A stretch of DNA of 64,000 nucleotides from Acidovorax delafieldii (GTDB lineage: Bacteria > Pseudomonadota > Gammaproteobacteria > Burkholderiales > Burkholderiaceae_C), in contig NZ_VJWE01000012.1 of NCBI RefSeq assembly GCF_007993815.1, positions 496,001-560,000 of the forward strand, given 5' to 3'. Positions 33,498-44,265 of this stretch are shown here, in pieces (the stretch's first letter is position 1; every line of letters begins with the position of its first letter). A program made the position numbers and the translations under genes. The notes under the pieces were generated by a model. The model saw nothing but the letters and a program-made list of their open reading frames with translations. It ran no database searches and had not been told where the DNA came from.

Positions 33498-35198
33498 ATG
33501 ACCAACGAAGAAATCCTCGCCCAATACGGCCCCCGCGAATCCATGGAATACGACGTGGTGGTCGTTGGCGGCGGCCCTGGCGGCCTTGCCACTGCGATCC
33601 GCCTGAAGCAACTGGCGGCCGAAAAAGGCCAGGACGTCTCGGTGGTGGTGCTCGAAAAAGGCTCTGAACCCGGTGCACACATCCTGTCGGGCGCCATCAT
33701 GGACCCCAAGGCACTCACCGAGCTGATCCCCGACTGGAAAAAGCGCGGCGCGCCCCTGAACCAGCCCGTCACCGACGACGCCTATATCTTCCTCAGCGAA
33801 AAGTCGGGCTTTCGCGTGCCCAACATGTTCCTGCCGCCGTTTGCCCACAACCACGGCAACTACATCATCAGCCTGGGCAACCTGACCAAGTGGCTGGGCG
33901 AACAGGCCGAAGCCCTGGGCGTGGAAATCTTCCCCGGCTTTACGGCCGCTGAAGTGCTCTACAACGACAACGGCTCCGTCAAGGGCGTGGCCACCGGCAA
34001 CATGGGCGTTGGCAAGGATGGCGAGCCCACCGAGAACTTCCAACTCGGCATGGAACTGCTGGGTAAGTACACCGTTTTTGCCGAAGGCGCACGCGGCCAC
34101 CTGGGCAAGCAGCTGATTGCCAAGTTCCACCTCGACAAGGACCGCGACCCGCAGAGCTTCGGTATTGGCGTGAAGGAACTGTGGGAGATCGACCCCAAGA
34201 AGCACCAGCCCGGCTTTGTGATGCACACCGCCGGCTGGCCCATGGAGAACGACACCTACGGCGGCGCCTTCCTGTACCACCTGGAGGGCAACAAGGTGGC
34301 ACTGGGCTTCGTCACGGGGCTGGGTTATGCCAACCCCTACCTGAGCCCGTTCGAGGAGTTCCAGCGCTGGAAGACGCACCCCAACGTCCGCTACTACTTC
34401 GAAAACGAGAAGGGCGAGATCACGGCCAAGCGCTTGTCCTACGGCGCACGTGCCATCAACGCCAGCGGCATCAACGCCCTGCCCAAGACCGTGTTCCCAG
34501 GCGGCGCACTGGTGGGCTGCAACGCGGGCTATCTGAACGTGGGCCGCATCAAGGGCAGCCACGCCGCCATCAAGACCGGCATGCTGGCCGCTGAAGCCGC
34601 CTACGACGCCGTGGTGGCAGGCCGCCAGCACGACGAACTGACGGCCTACCCCGAAGCCTTCGAAAAGAGCTGGTTGCATACCGAGCTGAACAAGGACCGC
34701 AACTTCAAGAACTGGTTCAAGTACGGCCTGACCACAGCCACGCTGATGAACGGCTTTGAGCAATTCGTGCTGCGCGGCCACATCCCCTGGACGCTGCACC
34801 GCGACAAGCCCGACCACGCGTACCTGAAGCCTGCCGCCGAGTGCAAGCCCATTGTCTACCCCAAGCCCGATGGCAAGCTCACGTTTGACCGCCTCTCCAG
34901 CGTGTTCATCAGCAACACCAACCACGAAGAAAACCAGCCCGCCCACCTCACGCTCAAGGACCCGAGCGTGCCGGTCAATATCAACCTGGCCAAGTACGCC
35001 GGCCCCGAGGCGCGCTACTGCCCGGCGGGTGTGTACGAGTTTGTGCCGGACACGACCAAGGGCGGCGATGCCCAGCGCCTGCAGATCAACGCGCAAAACT
35101 GCGTGCACTGCAAGACCTGCGACATCAAGGACCCCACACAGAACATCGTGTGGGTCACGCCGGAAGGCGGCGGTGGCCCGAACTACGCGGGCATGTAA
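33498..35198 (+). CDS. Electron transfer flavoprotein-ubiquinone oxidoreductase
   Basis: The 566-residue membrane-associated flavo-iron-sulfur enzyme passes electrons from ETF to ubiquinone, coupling acyl-CoA and amino-acid oxidation to respiration. The FAD-binding loop is VVVGGGPGGLATAIRLKQL. The 4Fe-4S cluster ligands are in CPAGVYEF and NCVHCKTCDIKDP, and the C-terminus ends WVTPEGGGGPNYAGM. ATG 33498 follows GAAGCCC. It is monocistronic with a terminator behind, and shares its upstream region with the SDR-thioesterase operon, which fits acyl-CoA oxidation. Confidence 0.95.
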   Translation: MTNEEILAQYGPRESMEYDVVVVGGGPGGLATAIRLKQLAAEKGQDVSVVVLEKGSEPGAHILSGAIMDPKALTELIPDWKKRGAPLNQPVTDDAYIFLSEKSGFRVPNMFLPPFAHNHGNYIISLGNLTKWLGEQAEALGVEIFPGFTAAEVLYNDNGSVKGVATGNMGVGKDGEPTENFQLGMELLGKYTVFAEGARGHLGKQLIAKFHLDKDRDPQSFGIGVKELWEIDPKKHQPGFVMHTAGWPMENDTYGGAFLYHLEGNKVALGFVTGLGYANPYLSPFEEFQRWKTHPNVRYYFENEKGEITAKRLSYGARAINASGINALPKTVFPGGALVGCNAGYLNVGRIKGSHAAIKTGMLAAEAAYDAVVAGRQHDELTAYPEAFEKSWLHTELNKDRNFKNWFKYGLTTATLMNGFEQFVLRGHIPWTLHRDKPDHAYLKPAAECKPIVYPKPDGKLTFDRLSSVFISNTNHEENQPAHLTLKDPSVPVNINLAKYAGPEARYCPAGVYEFVPDTTKGGDAQRLQINAQNCVHCKTCDIKDPTQNIVWVTPEGGGGPNYAGM

Positions 35199-35230
35199 GC
35201 ACCGTCAAAATTCATAGCACCTTGCGCTTG

Positions 35231-35257
35231 AAGGGCCTGCACTGCAGGCCCTTTTTT
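35231..35257 (+). terminator. Intrinsic terminator of the ETF-QO gene
   Basis: GGGCCTGCA and TGCAGGCCC form a nearly perfect stem with almost no loop, followed by a T-run (CTTTTTTATG). It lies 33 bp past the stop codon. Confidence 0.85.
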
Positions 35258-35291
35258 ATGGAAATCAGTCCGATCTGCAGCGCAATACCCC

Positions 35292-36965
35292 TCATGCAGC
35301 TGCGCGTGTGAGCTGAAACTGCCCCATCGCACCCGCCAGCCGGTTGGCCTGGTCCTTGAGGCTCTGGGCCGCTGCGGCGCCCTGCTCCACCAGCGCGGCG
35401 TTCTGCTGCGTCATATGGTCGAGCTGGTCCACCGCCTGACTCACCTGGCCGATCTGCGTGCTCTGCTCGCTGCTGGCCTCGTTGATCTCGGACATCAGCG
35501 TGGTCACACGCTCCACGCTTTGTACGATGTCGCCCATCGTGGAACCTGCTGTCACCACCAGCCGGGCGCCGTCACTCACCTTGTCCACGCTGGTGGAGAT
35601 CAGCGCCTTGATCTCGCGCGCCGCATTGGCGCTGCGCCCGGCCAGGCCCCGCACCTCGCTGGCCACCACGGCAAAGCCGCGCCCCTGCTCGCCCGCACGG
35701 GCGGCTTCGACGGCCGCATTGAGCGCGAGGATGTTGGTCTGGAACGCAATGCCATCGATGATGCCCACGATGTCGGCAATCTTCTTGCTGCTGGCATTGA
35801 TCTCCTCCATGGTCTTGACCACCTGGCTGACCACTTCGCCGCCTTTGCTGGCCACCTCGGTGGCGTTGAGCGCCAGCGCATTGGCCTGGCGGGTGCTGTC
35901 GGCATTGGCGGCCACCATCTGCGCCAGCTGGGCAATGCTGGCCGCCGTCTGCTGCAGGTTGCTGGCGGCGTGCTCGGTGCGCATGCTCAGGTCGGTGTTG
36001 CCCGCTGCTACTTCGGAGCTGGCCACATGGATGGATTCGCCCGAGTCACGCACCTCGGTCACCACGTAGTGCAGCGACTCGACCATCTTGTCCAGCGCCG
36101 TGAGCAGCTGGCCGATCTCGTCGGTACGCTGGGTTTGCATACGCACTGTGAGGTCGCCCCGCGCCACCACAGCGGCCGCCTCGGAGGCCTGGCGCAGCGG
36201 CAGCACGATGGAGCGCCGCAGCAGCCAGCCAAACAGCGCCGACAGCGCCACCACCACCAGCACGGCCACGGCGCTGACCCATTGCGCACGGGACGCGTCG
36301 GCAATCATGCTGTCGCCCGCCTTCAGGGAGGACTGTTCGGACGCTGCAAGCAACTGGTCGATGGACCGCAGGTATTGGGTCAACGCGGCGGCGTGCTCCT
36401 GCAGCTCTTTCTGGCTGATGATCTTGGCTTCCAGGGCGTTTTGCACCAGTGCGTCCCGCAGCGCGGCATATTTCTGGCGTTCGGCCTGGGCCTGTGCCCA
36501 CAGCGGCCTCGCGCTCTCGCTGGAAGACGCCTTGGTCAGCGCTTCATCAATGCGCTTGCGCATGGCGTCTTCGGCGGCGATCTGATTGCGCATTTCGGCC
36601 ACCAGGGGGAACACATCGGACGACAACGTGGCCCGCAATGCAATCTGGCCGATGTAGACCGACTGGGTTTTCCAGTCGCGCACGGTGCGCTCAATGGGCA
36701 ATTGCTCCGTGGTCAGCAACGTGGCCTGACGGCTCGTGTCCTGCCCTGTGAGCCAGGTGGTGGCCCCCAACAGCGCCACCGCAAAGCCCAGGATGCCAAA
36801 GCTGGCCGCCAGCTTTTGCCCCACGCTCAGAGTCCGGCGGTGCCGCGCAGCTGCAGGGCTCTGAGCGGCAGCGTCTGGCACGGCACGGTGGAACTCCGCG
36901 TCGGCCGGTGCGGCGGAGAAGGCGGCGCCGCCAGGCGCCCCGGAAGTGGCGGGCAAATAGTTCAT
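35292..36965 (-). CDS. Methyl-accepting chemotaxis protein
   Basis: The 557-residue chemoreceptor has an unusual cytosolic N-terminal tail of about 48 residues rich in Ala and Pro. The first membrane helix follows (LAASFGILGFAVALLGATTW). A periplasmic four-helix-bundle-like sensor covers about residues 75-225, followed by the second helix (WVSAVAVLVVVALSALFGWLL) and a HAMP domain. The signalling domain contains the conserved hairpin tip DGIAFQTNILALNAAVEAAR followed by AGEQGRGFAVVASEVRGLAGRSA. No C-terminal CheR-binding pentapeptide is seen. The ribosome site AGGAGAACG supports ATG 36965. Confidence 0.93.
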   Translation of the reverse strand: MNYLPATSGAPGGAAFSAAPADAEFHRAVPDAAAQSPAAARHRRTLSVGQKLAASFGILGFAVALLGATTWLTGQDTSRQATLLTTEQLPIERTVRDWKTQSVYIGQIALRATLSSDVFPLVAEMRNQIAAEDAMRKRIDEALTKASSSESARPLWAQAQAERQKYAALRDALVQNALEAKIISQKELQEHAAALTQYLRSIDQLLAASEQSSLKAGDSMIADASRAQWVSAVAVLVVVALSALFGWLLRRSIVLPLRQASEAAAVVARGDLTVRMQTQRTDEIGQLLTALDKMVESLHYVVTEVRDSGESIHVASSEVAAGNTDLSMRTEHAASNLQQTAASIAQLAQMVAANADSTRQANALALNATEVASKGGEVVSQVVKTMEEINASSKKIADIVGIIDGIAFQTNILALNAAVEAARAGEQGRGFAVVASEVRGLAGRSANAAREIKALISTSVDKVSDGARLVVTAGSTMGDIVQSVERVTTLMSEINEASSEQSTQIGQVSQAVDQLDHMTQQNAALVEQGAAAAQSLKDQANRLAGAMGQFQLTRAAA

Positions 36966-37096
36966 GAGCGTTCTCCTGTTTCATTTCCCGCACCGTGCGG
37001 GGGTGGAATCCGGCGGAGCCAGCGACGTGCACCGTGCGCCGCAGCAGATTCCCGGCACTCAGCGCCGACCCCACAGGGGGTCAGCAATCCATCACG

Positions 37097-40000
37097 TCAG
37101 GACGTGACACATTCGCCAAAGCCGCCACCGCCGGGGGTAGCGATCTCGAACACATCGCCGGGCTCCATCAGCGCCGCGCCAATGTGGCCCAGCTCCTCCA
37201 CCTGGCCGTTGGCACGCAGCACGCGGTTGGCACCAGGCCTGCCGGGCTGGCCGCCCGCCATGCCAAAGGCCGGGTTCAGTCGCCCGTTGGACAGGATGCT
37301 GGCCGTCATCGCCTCCAGGAAACGCACGCGCCGCACACCGCCGTCCCCGCCTGCCCAGCGGCCAGCACCGCCCGAGCCGCGCTGGATCTCGTAGCTGTCG
37401 AGCACCACCGGGAAGCGGAACTCCAGCACCTCGGGGTCGGTCAGGCGCGAGTTGGTCATGTGGGTCTGGACCACGCTGGTGCCGTCAAAGCCGCGCACCG
37501 CCCGGCCCGAGGCGTCCAGCACCGCGCCCGCACCGCTGCCACCGGCAATGGTTTCGTAGTACTGGTACTGCGCATTGCCGAAGGTGAAGTTGTTCATGGT
37601 GGGCTGGCTGCCCGCCATCACGCCCAGGGCGCCGAACAGCGCGTTCGTGATGCAGGTGGAGGTCTCCACATTGCCTGCCACCACCGAGGCCGGCGGGTTG
37701 GGGTTGAGCATGGAGCCTTGCGGAATGATCACCTGCAGGGGCTTGAGGCACCCGGCATTGAGCGGGATGTCGTCGTCCACCAGCGTGCGGAACACATACA
37801 GCACGGCCGCCATGCACACGGCGCGCGGGGCGTTGAAGTTGTTGATCTGCTGCGGGCTGGTGCCTGCAAAGTCGATGACCGCGCTGCGCTCGGCCACATT
37901 GACCTTGACCGACACGCTGATCTGCGCGCCGTTGTCCAGCGGCAGGGTGAAGCTGCCGTCCTTGAGCTGGGTGATCACACGGCGCACCGACTCTTCGGCG
38001 TTGTCCTGCACATGGCGCATGTAGGCCTGCACAACATCCAGGCCAAACTGGTCCACCATTTTCGACAGCTCCTGCACGCCTTTTTCGTTCGCCGCGATCT
38101 GTGCGCGCAGGTCGGCCAGGTTCTGCTGCGGGTTGCGGCTGGGGTATGGCGTGGTGCCGCCGCCCGTGGCCAGCAGGGTGCGCACCTCCTCTTCCAGAAA
38201 GATGCCCCGATCCACCAGCTTCACGTTGTTGATCTGCACACCTTCTTCATCAATGCGTGTGGAGAACGGTGGCATGGACCCCGGCGTGGTGCCGCCAATG
38301 TCCGCATGGTGGCCCCGGCTTCCCACATAAAACGTGGGTTCGTTGCCCTCGGCCACGTACACCGGGGTGATCACTGTCACATCGGGCAGGTGGGTGCCGC
38401 CGTGGTACGGGTCGTTGAGCATGTACACGTCGCCCGGGTGCATCTTGCCCGCGTTCTCGCGGATCACGGTCTTGATGCTCTCGCCCATGGACCCAAGGTG
38501 CACGGGCATGTGGGGCGCGTTGGCGATCAGGTTGCCGGCCACGTCGAACAGCGCACAGCTGAAGTCCAGACGCTCCTTGATGTTGACCGAATACGCCGTG
38601 TTCTGCAGTTGCAGCCCCATCTGCTCGGCGATGTTCATGAACAGGTTGTTGAACACCTCCAGCAGCACCGGGTCCACCGTGGTGCCTGCGGCGTACTGCA
38701 CCTTGCGGGCCGTCACGCGGTCCAGCACCAAATGGTCCAGGTCGGTCAGGCGCGCAGACCAGCCGGGCTCCACCACGGTGGTGGTGTTCTTCTCGGCAAT
38801 GATGGCGGGGCCGGGGATCACGTCGCCGGGGTGCAGGTCCTCGCGCACCACCAGGGCCGCATCGTGCCAGGCACCGCCCGAGTACATCTTGACCACCTCG
38901 CGCTGCGGATGCTTGCGGTGCGGGTGCACGGGCAAGCGCGGCTCGGCGGGGGCGTCACCGGCAATCATGGCCTCGACCGACACGGCCTCCACCACCAGGC
39001 CCTTGCCCGCCATGAGGAACGCAAAACGCTGGCGGTAGGCGGCCTCAAAGGCCGTCTGGATGCTGGCCATGTCACCAAACGGCACGACCAGGGCCGAGTC
39101 CGTGCCCTCGTAACGCACATGCACGTTGTGGCGCACCTGCACGGGGTTGGTGCTGACCTGCTGGCGCTCCAGCTCGGCCTGCGCGGCAGAACCCAGCGTA
39201 TCCAGGCGCTCAGCGATCAAGGGCAGAGATTCAGCCGCCAGCGGCATCTCCACCGCTTGCTCGCGGATCACGGTCTGGTCGGCCAGGCCCATGCCATAGG
39301 CGCTGAGCACACCCGCCAGCGGGTGCACGAACACGCGCGACATGCCCAGCGCATCCGCCACCAGGCAAGCATGCTGCCCACCGGCGCCACCAAAACACTG
39401 CAGGGTGTAGCGCGTCACGTCATAACCGCGCGCCACGCTGATCTTCTTGATGGCGTTGGCCATCTGCTGCACGGCAATCTGGATGAAGCCTTCGGCCACT
39501 TCTTCGGGCCTACGCTGCGTCTGCGCAGCAATTTCTTCAAATCGCGCGCGCACCGCATCGGCGTCCAGCGTTTCGTTGGCTGCGGGACCAAACACACTGG
39601 GGAAGTAACGGGGCTGCACCTTGCCCACCATCACATTCGCATCGGTCACGGCCAGCGGGCCGCCGCGGCGGTAGCTCACCGGGCCCGGGTTGGCGCCTGC
39701 GCTCTCAGGGCCGACGCGAAAACGGGCACCGTCGTAGGCCAGCACCGAGCCACCGCCAGCCGCCACCGTGTGGATGCTCATCATGGGGGCGCGCATGCGC
39801 ACGCCCGCCACGTGGGTCTCGAACTCGCGCTCGAACGCACCGGCGTAGTGGCTCACATCGGTGGACGTGCCACCCATGTCAAAGCCGATGACCTTTTCAT
39901 GCCCGGCCAGGCCCGCCGTGCGCGCCATGCCCACAATGCCGCCTGCGGGGCCAGAGAGGATCGCGTCCTTGCCCTGGAAGGTGCCCGCATCGGTAAGACC

Positions 40001-40750
40001 ACCGGAGGACTGCATGAAGAACAGCTTGACGCCCGGCATCTCGCTGGCCACCTGCTCCACGTAGCGGCGCAGGATGGGAGAAAGGTAGGCATCCACCACC
40101 GTGGTGTCGCCCCGGCTCACGAACTTCATCATGGGGCTGGTTTCATGCGAGGCGCTGATCTGCGTGAAGCCGACCTCCTTGGCAATACGCTTTGCTGCCT
40201 GCTCGTGTTGCGTGTAGCGATAGCCGTGCATGAACACAATGGCCACGCTGCGCAGCCCGCGCCCGTACGCCGCCAGCAGGTCACCCCGCAGGGTGGCTTC
40301 GTCAAGGTTCTGCAACACATCGCCATGGGCACCCATGCGTTCGCGGGCCTCGATCACTTCGGTGTAAAGCAGCTCGGGCAGCTGGATGTGGCGGTCAAAC
40401 AGGCGTGGGCGGTTCTGGTAGGCAATGCGCAGCGCATCGCGAAAGCCGCGTGTGGTGACCAGCAGCGTGGGTTCACCCTTGCGCTCCAGCAGTGCGTTGG
40501 TGGCCACCGTAGTGCCCATCTTCACGCATTCCACCAGCACGGGCGTCACGGGCTCGCCAGGCTTCAGGCCCAGCAGGTGACGAATGCCTGCCACGGCCGC
40601 GTCCTTGTACTGCTCGGGGTTCTCGGACAACAATTTGTGGGTGGTCAGCGAGCCATCGGGTCGCTTGGCCACGATGTCGGTGAAGGTGCCGCCCCGGTCG
40701 ATCCAGAACTGCCAGCGTGGGGTGTGCGTTTGGGGTGTCATGGTGGTCAT
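37097..40750 (-). CDS. 5-oxoprolinase, fused HyuA-HyuB type
   Basis: The 1217-residue protein is a full-length fusion of hydantoinase/oxoprolinase A and B modules, as in ATP-dependent 5-oxoprolinase (OplAH). The N-terminus shows the signature [21 protein letters not shown]. The A module contains [17 protein letters not shown] and [23 protein letters not shown]. The B module starts near [21 protein letters not shown] and ends [20 protein letters not shown]. The reaction would be opening of 5-oxo-L-proline to glutamate with ATP. Related fusions act on hydantoins, so the substrate remains inference. Start ATG 40750 follows GGAG. It is last in the DUF1445-TRAP operon. Confidence 0.88.
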   Translation of the reverse strand: MTTMTPQTHTPRWQFWIDRGGTFTDIVAKRPDGSLTTHKLLSENPEQYKDAAVAGIRHLLGLKPGEPVTPVLVECVKMGTTVATNALLERKGEPTLLVTTRGFRDALRIAYQNRPRLFDRHIQLPELLYTEVIEARERMGAHGDVLQNLDEATLRGDLLAAYGRGLRSVAIVFMHGYRYTQHEQAAKRIAKEVGFTQISASHETSPMMKFVSRGDTTVVDAYLSPILRRYVEQVASEMPGVKLFFMQSSGGLTDAGTFQGKDAILSGPAGGIVGMARTAGLAGHEKVIGFDMGGTSTDVSHYAGAFEREFETHVAGVRMRAPMMSIHTVAAGGGSVLAYDGARFRVGPESAGANPGPVSYRRGGPLAVTDANVMVGKVQPRYFPSVFGPAANETLDADAVRARFEEIAAQTQRRPEEVAEGFIQIAVQQMANAIKKISVARGYDVTRYTLQCFGGAGGQHACLVADALGMSRVFVHPLAGVLSAYGMGLADQTVIREQAVEMPLAAESLPLIAERLDTLGSAAQAELERQQVSTNPVQVRHNVHVRYEGTDSALVVPFGDMASIQTAFEAAYRQRFAFLMAGKGLVVEAVSVEAMIAGDAPAEPRLPVHPHRKHPQREVVKMYSGGAWHDAALVVREDLHPGDVIPGPAIIAEKNTTTVVEPGWSARLTDLDHLVLDRVTARKVQYAAGTTVDPVLLEVFNNLFMNIAEQMGLQLQNTAYSVNIKERLDFSCALFDVAGNLIANAPHMPVHLGSMGESIKTVIRENAGKMHPGDVYMLNDPYHGGTHLPDVTVITPVYVAEGNEPTFYVGSRGHHADIGGTTPGSMPPFSTRIDEEGVQINNVKLVDRGIFLEEEVRTLLATGGGTTPYPSRNPQQNLADLRAQIAANEKGVQELSKMVDQFGLDVVQAYMRHVQDNAEESVRRVITQLKDGSFTLPLDNGAQISVSVKVNVAERSAVIDFAGTSPQQINNFNAPRAVCMAAVLYVFRTLVDDDIPLNAGCLKPLQVIIPQGSMLNPNPPASVVAGNVETSTCITNALFGALGVMAGSQPTMNNFTFGNAQYQYYETIAGGSGAGAVLDASGRAVRGFDGTSVVQTHMTNSRLTDPEVLEFRFPVVLDSYEIQRGSGGAGRWAGGDGGVRRVRFLEAMTASILSNGRLNPAFGMAGGQPGRPGANRVLRANGQVEELGHIGAALMEPGDVFEIATPGGGGFGECVTS

Positions 40751-40797
40751 GTGTAGTGGCTCCGAAATAGAAAGTTGAAAAAGAGGTAGCGATGTGG

Positions 40798-41346
40798 CTA
40801 GGCGATGGCAAGGCTGGCGGGGGCCAGCCTTTGCATGACCTGCCACACGGCAGGAATGGGGGGCGCGGTGGCCAGAGCCCGCTCGACGGGGCACCAGGGA
40901 CCTGCCAGCGCGGCAGCCCAGGCCATCACGGGCAAGATGTCGGCGGGTGGCAGCGTCTGCATGGTGTCGATCACGATGCGCAGCTCTTGCGCCAGGCGGT
41001 TGCCGGGAGCAAATCGCCAGTGGTACTGGCCGCCTGCCACACACACGGCGCGGTTGTCCTTGGCCGTCATGGCAGACAGCCACAGGCAGTGAAAGTCGGC
41101 GCAGGCCGGTGCCGGAGGCTCCGTCAGGCAAAAGGTGTAGGCGTTTTCATAAGCGCGGCCAAAGTTGCGCACCAGGGTCTCGGCAATGGCCTCGCGGCCC
41201 AGGGTGCAGGCCAGGGCCTGCCCATCGCCCTGGCGCATCTCCATCTGCAGCAGCGCGCCACCGGCAAAGGCTTGCGCGATGAGGTGCGGGCGATTGAGAT
41301 CCTTGGCGCGCAGGTACATCTCGATGGTGTCCGAGGGCGTGTGCAT
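40798..41346 (-). CDS. SnoaL/NTF2-like small protein
   Basis: The 182-residue protein has the cone-shaped NTF2/SnoaL fold signature: [20 protein letters not shown] near the start, then [30 protein letters not shown], and a histidine-bearing strand [12 protein letters not shown]. Such proteins are often isomerases or ligand-binding accessory units. No catalytic set is obvious. ATG 41346 has AGGAGAAG before it. It starts 31 bp after the second binding-protein gene and lies 47 bp ahead of the 5-oxoprolinase, so it belongs to that operon. Its substrate is unknown. Confidence 0.72.
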   Translation of the reverse strand: MHTPSDTIEMYLRAKDLNRPHLIAQAFAGGALLQMEMRQGDGQALACTLGREAIAETLVRNFGRAYENAYTFCLTEPPAPACADFHCLWLSAMTAKDNRAVCVAGGQYHWRFAPGNRLAQELRIVIDTMQTLPPADILPVMAWAAALAGPWCPVERALATAPPIPAVWQVMQRLAPASLAIA

Positions 41347-41377
41347 GGTGCTTCTCCTGAAAGGCGTGCAGGAAAGG

Positions 41378-42343
41378 TCAGCGCTGCGTGTAGTACGGGA
41401 TGAAGATCTGGTTGGCCTCGCTGCCCACCGAGCGCACCCACTCGCGCGAGAACCGTTCGCCCAGGCGCTTGAGTTCGGCATCAAAATCCGCTGGCGCACG
41501 ATCCACCTTGATGCCCTTGCGTTGCAGCTCGGCCACCGACTCTTCGGCCACCGCAGCGCTCATGGCCCAGCCGCGCGTCTCTGCCTCGGCGGCAGCCTTG
41601 GTGACCTCCTGGCGTGTGGGTGCAGGCAGTGCGTCAAAAGCCTGCAGGTTCACAAAGACGATGTTCTTGGGAAACCAGGCGTTGATGCCGTAGTACTGCT
41701 TGATCTGCCCCCAGACTTGGTTCTCGACCCCCGTGAGGGCCGAAGTGATCATGGAATCGAGCTTGCCAGCCGACAGGGCCTGGTTGACTTCCACCATGGG
41801 CACATCCACGGGCGTGGCGCCCAGCAGTTCGGCAATGCGCACAGTCCCGGGGTTGTAGGTGCGCATGCGCGTGCCCTTGAAGTCGGCGGACGAGCGCACG
41901 GGGTTGATCGAGAACAACCCCTGCGGCGGCCAGGGCACCGCGTACAGCGCCTTGAGCCCCTTGCTGGCCATGTGCGACTCGATCAAAGGGCGCTGCACGT
42001 CCCACATGCGCCGCGCGTCCGCATAACTGCGCACAACGAACGGCACAGCATCCGCCCCGGCGATGGGGATGTCCCGCACCAGGTTGGTCATGATGGTCTC
42101 TCCCGCCTGGGCCTTGCCCTCCTGCACGGCCTGGTGGATATCGTTCAGCTTGAACAAGGCGTTGTTGGCGTGGACCTCGATGCGCAGAGCGCCTGCCGAG
42201 GCACGCTCCACATCCTGCGCAAACTGCACGAGATTGCGGGTATGAAACGACTCCGCGCGGTAACCCGTGGCCAGCTTCCACTGGGTCTGGGCGTGCAGCA
42301 CCGGGGCCACGGCGAGCGCGGCCAACAACACCAAAGTTTTCAT
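41378..42343 (-). CDS. TRAP transporter solute-binding protein (DctP type), second in operon
   Basis: The 321-residue periplasmic binding protein has a signal peptide MKTLVLLAALAVAPVLHAQ. The mature domain opens TQWKLATGYRAESFHTRNLVQFAQDVERAS. The TRAP signature arginine lies in GTRMRTYNPGTVRIAELLG, the residue that usually clamps a carboxylate ligand. It lies behind dctM and is clearly related to the other binding protein in the same operon (44327), with identical length. Two receptors feeding one membrane pair would widen substrate range. Confidence 0.9.
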   Translation of the reverse strand: MKTLVLLAALAVAPVLHAQTQWKLATGYRAESFHTRNLVQFAQDVERASAGALRIEVHANNALFKLNDIHQAVQEGKAQAGETIMTNLVRDIPIAGADAVPFVVRSYADARRMWDVQRPLIESHMASKGLKALYAVPWPPQGLFSINPVRSSADFKGTRMRTYNPGTVRIAELLGATPVDVPMVEVNQALSAGKLDSMITSALTGVENQVWGQIKQYYGINAWFPKNIVFVNLQAFDALPAPTRQEVTKAAAEAETRGWAMSAAVAEESVAELQRKGIKVDRAPADFDAELKRLGERFSREWVRSVGSEANQIFIPYYTQR

Positions 42344-42385
42344 GGGGAACTCCTGCGCGGACGTTTCAGGCGTGGGTGCTGGGGG

Positions 42386-43684
42386 TCAGCCCTGCATCTG
42401 GCGTGGCAGCCAGAGCACGACATCGGGCACGAAGTACGTCATCACGACGGCCACAATCATCAGAGCGAACAGAGGCAGCGCCGTGCGTGCGATCCAGGTC
42501 ACTTCGCGCCGCGTCATGCCCTGCAACACGAAGAGGTTGAAGCCCACAGGAGGCGTGATCTGCGCCATCTCGACCACCAGCACGATGAAGATGCCGAACC
42601 ACACCAGGTCAAAGCCTGCAGCTTCCACCGTGGGCAGCAGCACTGCGATGGTCAGCACCACCATGGAGATGCCGTCCAGGAAGCAGCCCAGCACAATGAA
42701 GAACACGATGAGCAGCAGCATCAGCGCAAAGGGCGACAGGTGCAGCGCGCCGATGAACTCGGCCAGGTGCCGTGGCAGGCCAATGAAGCCCATGGCCAGC
42801 GTGAGGAACGCGGCACCCGCCAGGATGAGGCCGATCATGCAGTACACGCGGCAGGCGGCGACCAGCCCTTCCTTGAAACGATCCCAGTTCAGCGAGCCCT
42901 CAATCTTGGCCAGAATCAACGACCCGGCCACACCCAGCGCGGCAGCTTCGGTGGCGGTGGCGATGCCGCTGTAGATGGCGCCCAGCACCACGACGATGAG
43001 CGACACGACCGGAATCAGGTGGCGGGAGGCATACAGCTTTTGCACAAAGCTGAGGCGCGCGTCAGGCGCAGGCACCTTGTCTTTGTTGAACAGGGCCCAC
43101 ACGACGATGTAGCCCATGAACAGAGCAGCCAGCATCAGCCCCGGAATCACCCCTGCCAGGAACAGCTTGGAGATCGAAACGTTGGCCGCCACGCCATAGA
43201 CGATCATGATGATCGACGGCGGAATTAGCAGACCCAGGGTGCCCGCACCAGCCAGCGTGCCCACGGAGATATCTTCGGGATAGCCGCGCTGCTTGAGTTC
43301 AGGCAAGGTGATCTTGCCGATGGTGGCGCAGGTAGCGGCCGACGAGCCCGAGATCGCGGCAAAGATGGTGCAGCCCACCACATTCACATGCAAAAGGCGG
43401 CCTGGTAGGCGCTCCAGCCAGGGCGCCAGGCCCTTGAACATGCTGCTCGACAGCTTGCTGCGGAAAAGGATCTCGCCCATCCACAAAAACAGCGGCAGAG
43501 CCGTCAGTGTCCAGCTGGAGGTAGACCCCCAGATGGTCAGCATCATGCTGTCGCCCACCGGGCGGTTAGTAAAAAACTCCATGCCGACCAAGGCCACTGC
43601 CAGCAGTGACAGGCCGATCCACAGGCCCGATCCGAGCACTGCGAACAGCACCACGATCAGACCCAAAGCAATGATGACGTCCAT
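42386..43684 (-). CDS. TRAP transporter large permease (DctM type)
   Basis: The 432-residue protein has about 12 hydrophobic segments typical of the DctM ion-transporter subunit. Conserved blocks are GCTIFAAISGSSAATCATIGKITLPELKQRGY, LIPPSIIMIVYGVAA and QITPPVGFNLFVLQGM. With DctQ it forms the sodium-driven membrane complex that receives substrate from DctP. ATG 43684 follows AGGAGAACTCATC. It is 21 bp after dctQ and 42 bp before the second dctP. Confidence 0.93.
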   Translation of the reverse strand: MDVIIALGLIVVLFAVLGSGLWIGLSLLAVALVGMEFFTNRPVGDSMMLTIWGSTSSWTLTALPLFLWMGEILFRSKLSSSMFKGLAPWLERLPGRLLHVNVVGCTIFAAISGSSAATCATIGKITLPELKQRGYPEDISVGTLAGAGTLGLLIPPSIIMIVYGVAANVSISKLFLAGVIPGLMLAALFMGYIVVWALFNKDKVPAPDARLSFVQKLYASRHLIPVVSLIVVVLGAIYSGIATATEAAALGVAGSLILAKIEGSLNWDRFKEGLVAACRVYCMIGLILAGAAFLTLAMGFIGLPRHLAEFIGALHLSPFALMLLLIVFFIVLGCFLDGISMVVLTIAVLLPTVEAAGFDLVWFGIFIVLVVEMAQITPPVGFNLFVLQGMTRREVTWIARTALPLFALMIVAVVMTYFVPDVVLWLPRQMQG

Positions 43685-43705
43685 GATGAGTTCTCCTGGA
43701 TCGGG

Positions 43706-44215
43706 TTATTCGGAACGGGCTGCTTCGGACACAGCCATGAACGCCACACCCTGGAAGCGCAGCACCAGCGCATGGGCAAACGCCAACGCAAAACCAATAC
43801 AGCCCATGGCCATGCTGATCTGAGGAATCCACAGCGGCGAGGCGTCGGCTGCCGGCGAGATGTCATGGGTGATGTAGGAGATCCACACCGACCGCACGGC
43901 ATAGCAGGCGATGTACACGGACAACACCAGCGCACTGACCAGGCAGAACCACTCGAAGGCACTGCGCCAGCGGGCGGGCAGCCTGTCCAAGATGAGCGTC
44001 ACGCGGATGTGATCGCCGTTTTGCAGCGTGCTGGGCAGCGCAAAGAACAAGGCGGCAGCAATGGCGTAGCCCGCGTATGCGTCGAGTCCGTCAATATTGA
44101 GATGGATGACTTCGCGGGCAAAAACGCCCAGCGTGACTGCGCCGAACGCAGCCAGCATCGACAGGCCGGACAGCAGCATCAGCAGCCTGTAGAAATTTCG
44201 GACGAGTTTGTCCAT
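43706..44215 (-). CDS. TRAP transporter small permease (DctQ type)
   Basis: The 169-residue protein has four membrane helices (MLLSGLSMLAAFGAVTLGVFAREV; GYAIAAALFFALPSTLQNG; EWFCLVSALVLSVYIACYAV; ISMAMGCIGFALAFAHALVL) and the DctQ motif region DHIRVTLILDRLPARWRSAFEW. It pairs with the downstream dctM. Upstream, between the dctP stop and this start, lie strong hairpins that may lower Q/M expression relative to the receptor. Confidence 0.9.
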   Translation of the reverse strand: MDKLVRNFYRLLMLLSGLSMLAAFGAVTLGVFAREVIHLNIDGLDAYAGYAIAAALFFALPSTLQNGDHIRVTLILDRLPARWRSAFEWFCLVSALVLSVYIACYAVRSVWISYITHDISPAADASPLWIPQISMAMGCIGFALAFAHALVLRFQGVAFMAVSEAARSE

Positions 44216-44265
44216 GGCGTACTCCTGTAACGCTTGAAAAAGAGGGGGATCGGTAACGAGATTGC

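Noticed and set aside
36995..40756. A 1253-codon open frame on the plus strand
   Set aside because: It is antisense to the 5-oxoprolinase gene. Its translation is rich in His, Arg, Gly and Ala without any family resemblance, as expected from high-GC codon bias.
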